Origin: an uncultured Flavobacteriales bacterium
GTDB lineage: Bacteria > Bacteroidota > Bacteroidia > Flavobacteriales_G > Salibacteraceae
Assembly: GCA_905479105.1 (NCBI GenBank)
Contig: CAJQLE010000005.1
Span: 1 to 64,000 of the forward strand
Reading direction: 5' to 3'
Length of the DNA stretch: 64,000 nucleotides
Below, piece by piece: positions 62,407 through 64,000 of this stretch. The notes beneath the pieces are model-generated. The model was given only the letters and a program-made list of their open reading frames with translations, was not told the DNA's origin and ran no database searches. The position numbers were made by a program, and so were the translations under genes. Position 1 is the stretch's first letter. Every line of letters starts with the position of its first letter.

Positions 62407-63459
62407 CTAGAATAACTTCAGTTGAGGCTTTTTCGTTTGATCGTACAATTCAAGGTTATAATCCAGTTTCCCAGGATTCCCAAAACACTTCTTTCGCGCC
62501 ATTTTGAATGTCTGCTTAATTGCATCCGCTTCATTTCCACTTCCGCGCATTCTTCTACCAAACTCATTGTCTTTTAGAGACCCTTGATGTGTCGCTTTAA
62601 TTTGATTCAACACCTTTTCTGCTTTATCAGGGTACACTTCTGTAATCCACGTTGAGAATATATCGGCTATTTGACCATTGAGTCGAACCATGGTAAAACC
62701 TGCATCCCTTGCGCCAGCCTCTTTCGCTGCTTTGAGTAAATCAAACACCTCATGGCTATTCAACCCCGGAACTATGGGCGCCATCAGCACTGAAACTGGA
62801 ATACCAGCATTTGAAAGTGCCTCAACCGTTTCTAAACGCTTTTTCGCTGAAGCTGTTCTTGGCTCCATCTTTTGCCGAAGATCTTCATCCAAAGTAGTGA
62901 TCGAAACGACTATCTGAACCAACTGTTTCTGGGCGAGCTGCTTGAGCAAATCAATATCGCGTTGCACAAGTGCATTCTTGGTTATTATCCCTATGGGGTG
63001 CTGATGCTTAAGCATCACCTCTAGGCATGCCCTGGTGATTTTTAGCTTTCGCTCAATTGGCTGATAACAATCTGTATTGCCGGAAAGAACGATGGGCGAA
63101 GCTTTCCAGGACTTTTTCTGCAGTGTTTGATCAAGAAGTAACGGTGCATTCTTCTTTACCAATATTATGCGCTCAAAGTCAATTCCAGCGCTATAACCCC
63201 AATATTCATGGCTATTCCTAGCATAACAATACGTGCATCCATGCTCGCAGCCTTGGTATGGATTTAATGACCACTCCATGGGCACATCGGGACTCGTTAC
63301 TTTATTCACGATGCTCTTAGGATACACTTCAATCACCTTGGTTTTGGAAGCCACCTCTTCACCTTCAGCTACTAAATAGTTGAGGTATGAATCATCCACC
63401 TCGCTTGTATGCTGTGCAAATCGATTATTCGGGTTTGTTTGTGATCCTTGTCCTTTCAT
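62407..63459 (-). CDS. PA0069-family radical SAM protein
   Basis: A 350-residue radical SAM enzyme related to the spore photoproduct lyase branch. The iron-sulfur Cys lie in YQGCEHGCTYCYARNSHEYW (C-x3-C-x2-C), with VLSGNTDCYQPIERKLKITR and MAPIVPGLNSHEV for SAM binding and barrel strands. Target unknown. It overlaps the DnaE-like gene upstream by 4 bp, so they form one operon; such pairing with a second DnaE is seen in Bacteroidota DNA-damage loci. Confidence 0.9.
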   Translation of the reverse strand: MKGQGSQTNPNNRFAQHTSEVDDSYLNYLVAEGEEVASKTKVIEVYPKSIVNKVTSPDVPMEWSLNPYQGCEHGCTYCYARNSHEYWGYSAGIDFERIILVKKNAPLLLDQTLQKKSWKASPIVLSGNTDCYQPIERKLKITRACLEVMLKHQHPIGIITKNALVQRDIDLLKQLAQKQLVQIVVSITTLDEDLRQKMEPRTASAKKRLETVEALSNAGIPVSVLMAPIVPGLNSHEVFDLLKAAKEAGARDAGFTMVRLNGQIADIFSTWITEVYPDKAEKVLNQIKATHQGSLKDNEFGRRMRGSGNEADAIKQTFKMARKKCFGNPGKLDYNLELYDQTKKPQLKLF

Positions 63460-64000
63460 TCGCTAGCTAACCTTTTATCCTTCTTCTCAAAATACCGTGC
63501 ATTCATATTGTCATTAACCGTTGAAATTTCAGCTTTTGCTGCGTCTCGATAATTCTTCCTTTCAGGCTTCTTTGTATTCTTCTCTTCGCTGTATCTCGGA
63601 TCTTCGATCATATCTTCCTTGTAGCACTCACTCACCTCAATGCAATGAAAGCCAAACTCCTCCATCACCTTACCAATGATGCGATAAACTCCTCTTCCAC
63701 GAAAAGGATATTTTGCCGCAACGGGAGGAAAATGAACGGTATCTAAGAAAAACCCTTTACGGTCTAAAAATGTTCCGAATTGCATGCGCTTACCATTTGC
63801 AGTTTTGGTGTCCTTAACCGTCACTAGATAACCATAAGCCACCACAGTTTGATCGATAAAGTCACTCATATCTGCAGATAATATCCCGCCCTTAGGTGAG
63901 CGTTTGAGGAGTAAAAACGGATCGCATAGCGGATAACCTAGCAACTCAATTTGATCATACGCCTCTTCCAACGGGGCCGTGTAAAATGCAGGAAACTCAA
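63456..64000 (-). CDS. Second DnaE-type DNA polymerase, C-terminal part (window-edge partial)
   Basis: The frame is open to the window edge (FPAFYTAPLEEAYDQIELLG), so the ORF-track TTG start at 63971 is internal. The visible about 180 residues match the C-terminal part of DnaE: LLGYPLCDPFLLLKR, then an OB-fold (VVAYGYLVTVKDTKTANGKR, MQFGTFLDRKGFFLDTVHFP) and a basic tail. It is much smaller in this region than the replicative dnaE at 22364 and is probably the damage-related DnaE2/ImuC-like paralogue. The PA0069-type gene follows with a 4-bp overlap. Confidence 0.75.
   Translation of the reverse strand, partial: EFPAFYTAPLEEAYDQIELLGYPLCDPFLLLKRSPKGGILSADMSDFIDQTVVAYGYLVTVKDTKTANGKRMQFGTFLDRKGFFLDTVHFPPVAAKYPFRGRGVYRIIGKVMEEFGFHCIEVSECYKEDMIEDPRYSEEKNTKKPERKNYRDAAKAEISTVNDNMNARYFEKKDKRLASE

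Noticed and set aside
1-64000. tRNA, rRNA or riboswitch genes
   Set aside because: I scanned the intergenic stretches by eye and found no cloverleaf, rRNA or recognisable riboswitch sequence; a covariance-model search would be decisive.

Overview
The window reads as a chromosomal segment of a marine-type Bacteroidota bacterium, most likely Flavobacteriales or a near relative. The main signs are C-terminal type IX secretion (T9SS) type A sorting domains on four proteins, a DNA polymerase III alpha subunit fused to an N-terminal DEDDh exonuclease, a TonB receptor with a carboxypeptidase-regulatory-like N-terminal domain, a short AMP nucleosidase, gliding/FGE-like protein remnants, AT-rich spacers and almost no Shine-Dalgarno sequences. 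No tRNA, rRNA, CRISPR array, transposase or prophage was seen.

Layout. 1-7.1 kb: three tandem glycine-rich T9SS cargo proteins (the first cut by the window edge) and a kelch-like T9SS protein. 7.2-14.6 kb: NfeD protease, a TPR protein, a sodium/solute symporter, a 690-bp spacer full of REP-like inverted repeats, an acyltransferase, AMP nucleosidase and a helical-repeat protein. 14.6-19.2 kb: a scarred region with gene remnants (FGE-like, an unknown 3' end, two Crp/Fnr C-terminal pieces) around an intact pair of photolyase/cryptochrome genes. 19.2-30.8 kb: housekeeping genes (DUF1232, SulP transporter, two DUF1801 proteins, dnaE, trxA, DUF58, aroQ, xerD, rhodanese, N-formylglutamate-hydrolase-like). 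30.8-40.4 kb: small membrane proteins, a YidD/TPR/membrane operon, and a locally triplicated TM2-like secreted gene with remnants of both neighbours, ending in an RND/MMPL transporter. 40.6-55.2 kb: dnaK, a lipoprotein, panB, a pseudouridine synthase, priA, a second sodium/solute symporter with two small exported proteins, a nitronate monooxygenase, an SDR, a purine nucleoside phosphorylase, TrmN6 and a Spy-like protein. 55.2-61.4 kb: a putative metal-uptake operon (small Cys/His protein, TonB receptor, lipoprotein) divergent from an ECF sigma / zinc anti-sigma / Cys-motif precursor / DUF692 / DUF2063 operon. 61.4-64 kb: DUF962, GtrA, a radical SAM protein and the 3' end of a second DnaE-type polymerase.

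The strongest candidate for an unusual system is 58.5-61.4 kb. A secreted 134-residue peptide with four Cys in EGKCG/EHKCG motifs is followed by an MNIO-family (DUF692, MbnB/HvfB-like) enzyme and a DUF2063 (HvfC-like) partner, all downstream of a dedicated ECF sigma factor and a miniature zinc-binding anti-sigma factor. This matches the architecture of metal-responsive RiPP loci of the HvfABC/bufferin kind. An intrinsic terminator lies between the precursor and the enzyme and touches the enzyme's start codon. The second most interesting regions are the TM2-like gene triplication, with stop-loss and a 12-bp minisatellite tail, and the photolyase pair, whose second member lacks all four Fe-S ligand cysteines expected of its family and which is bracketed by two Crp/Fnr remnants.
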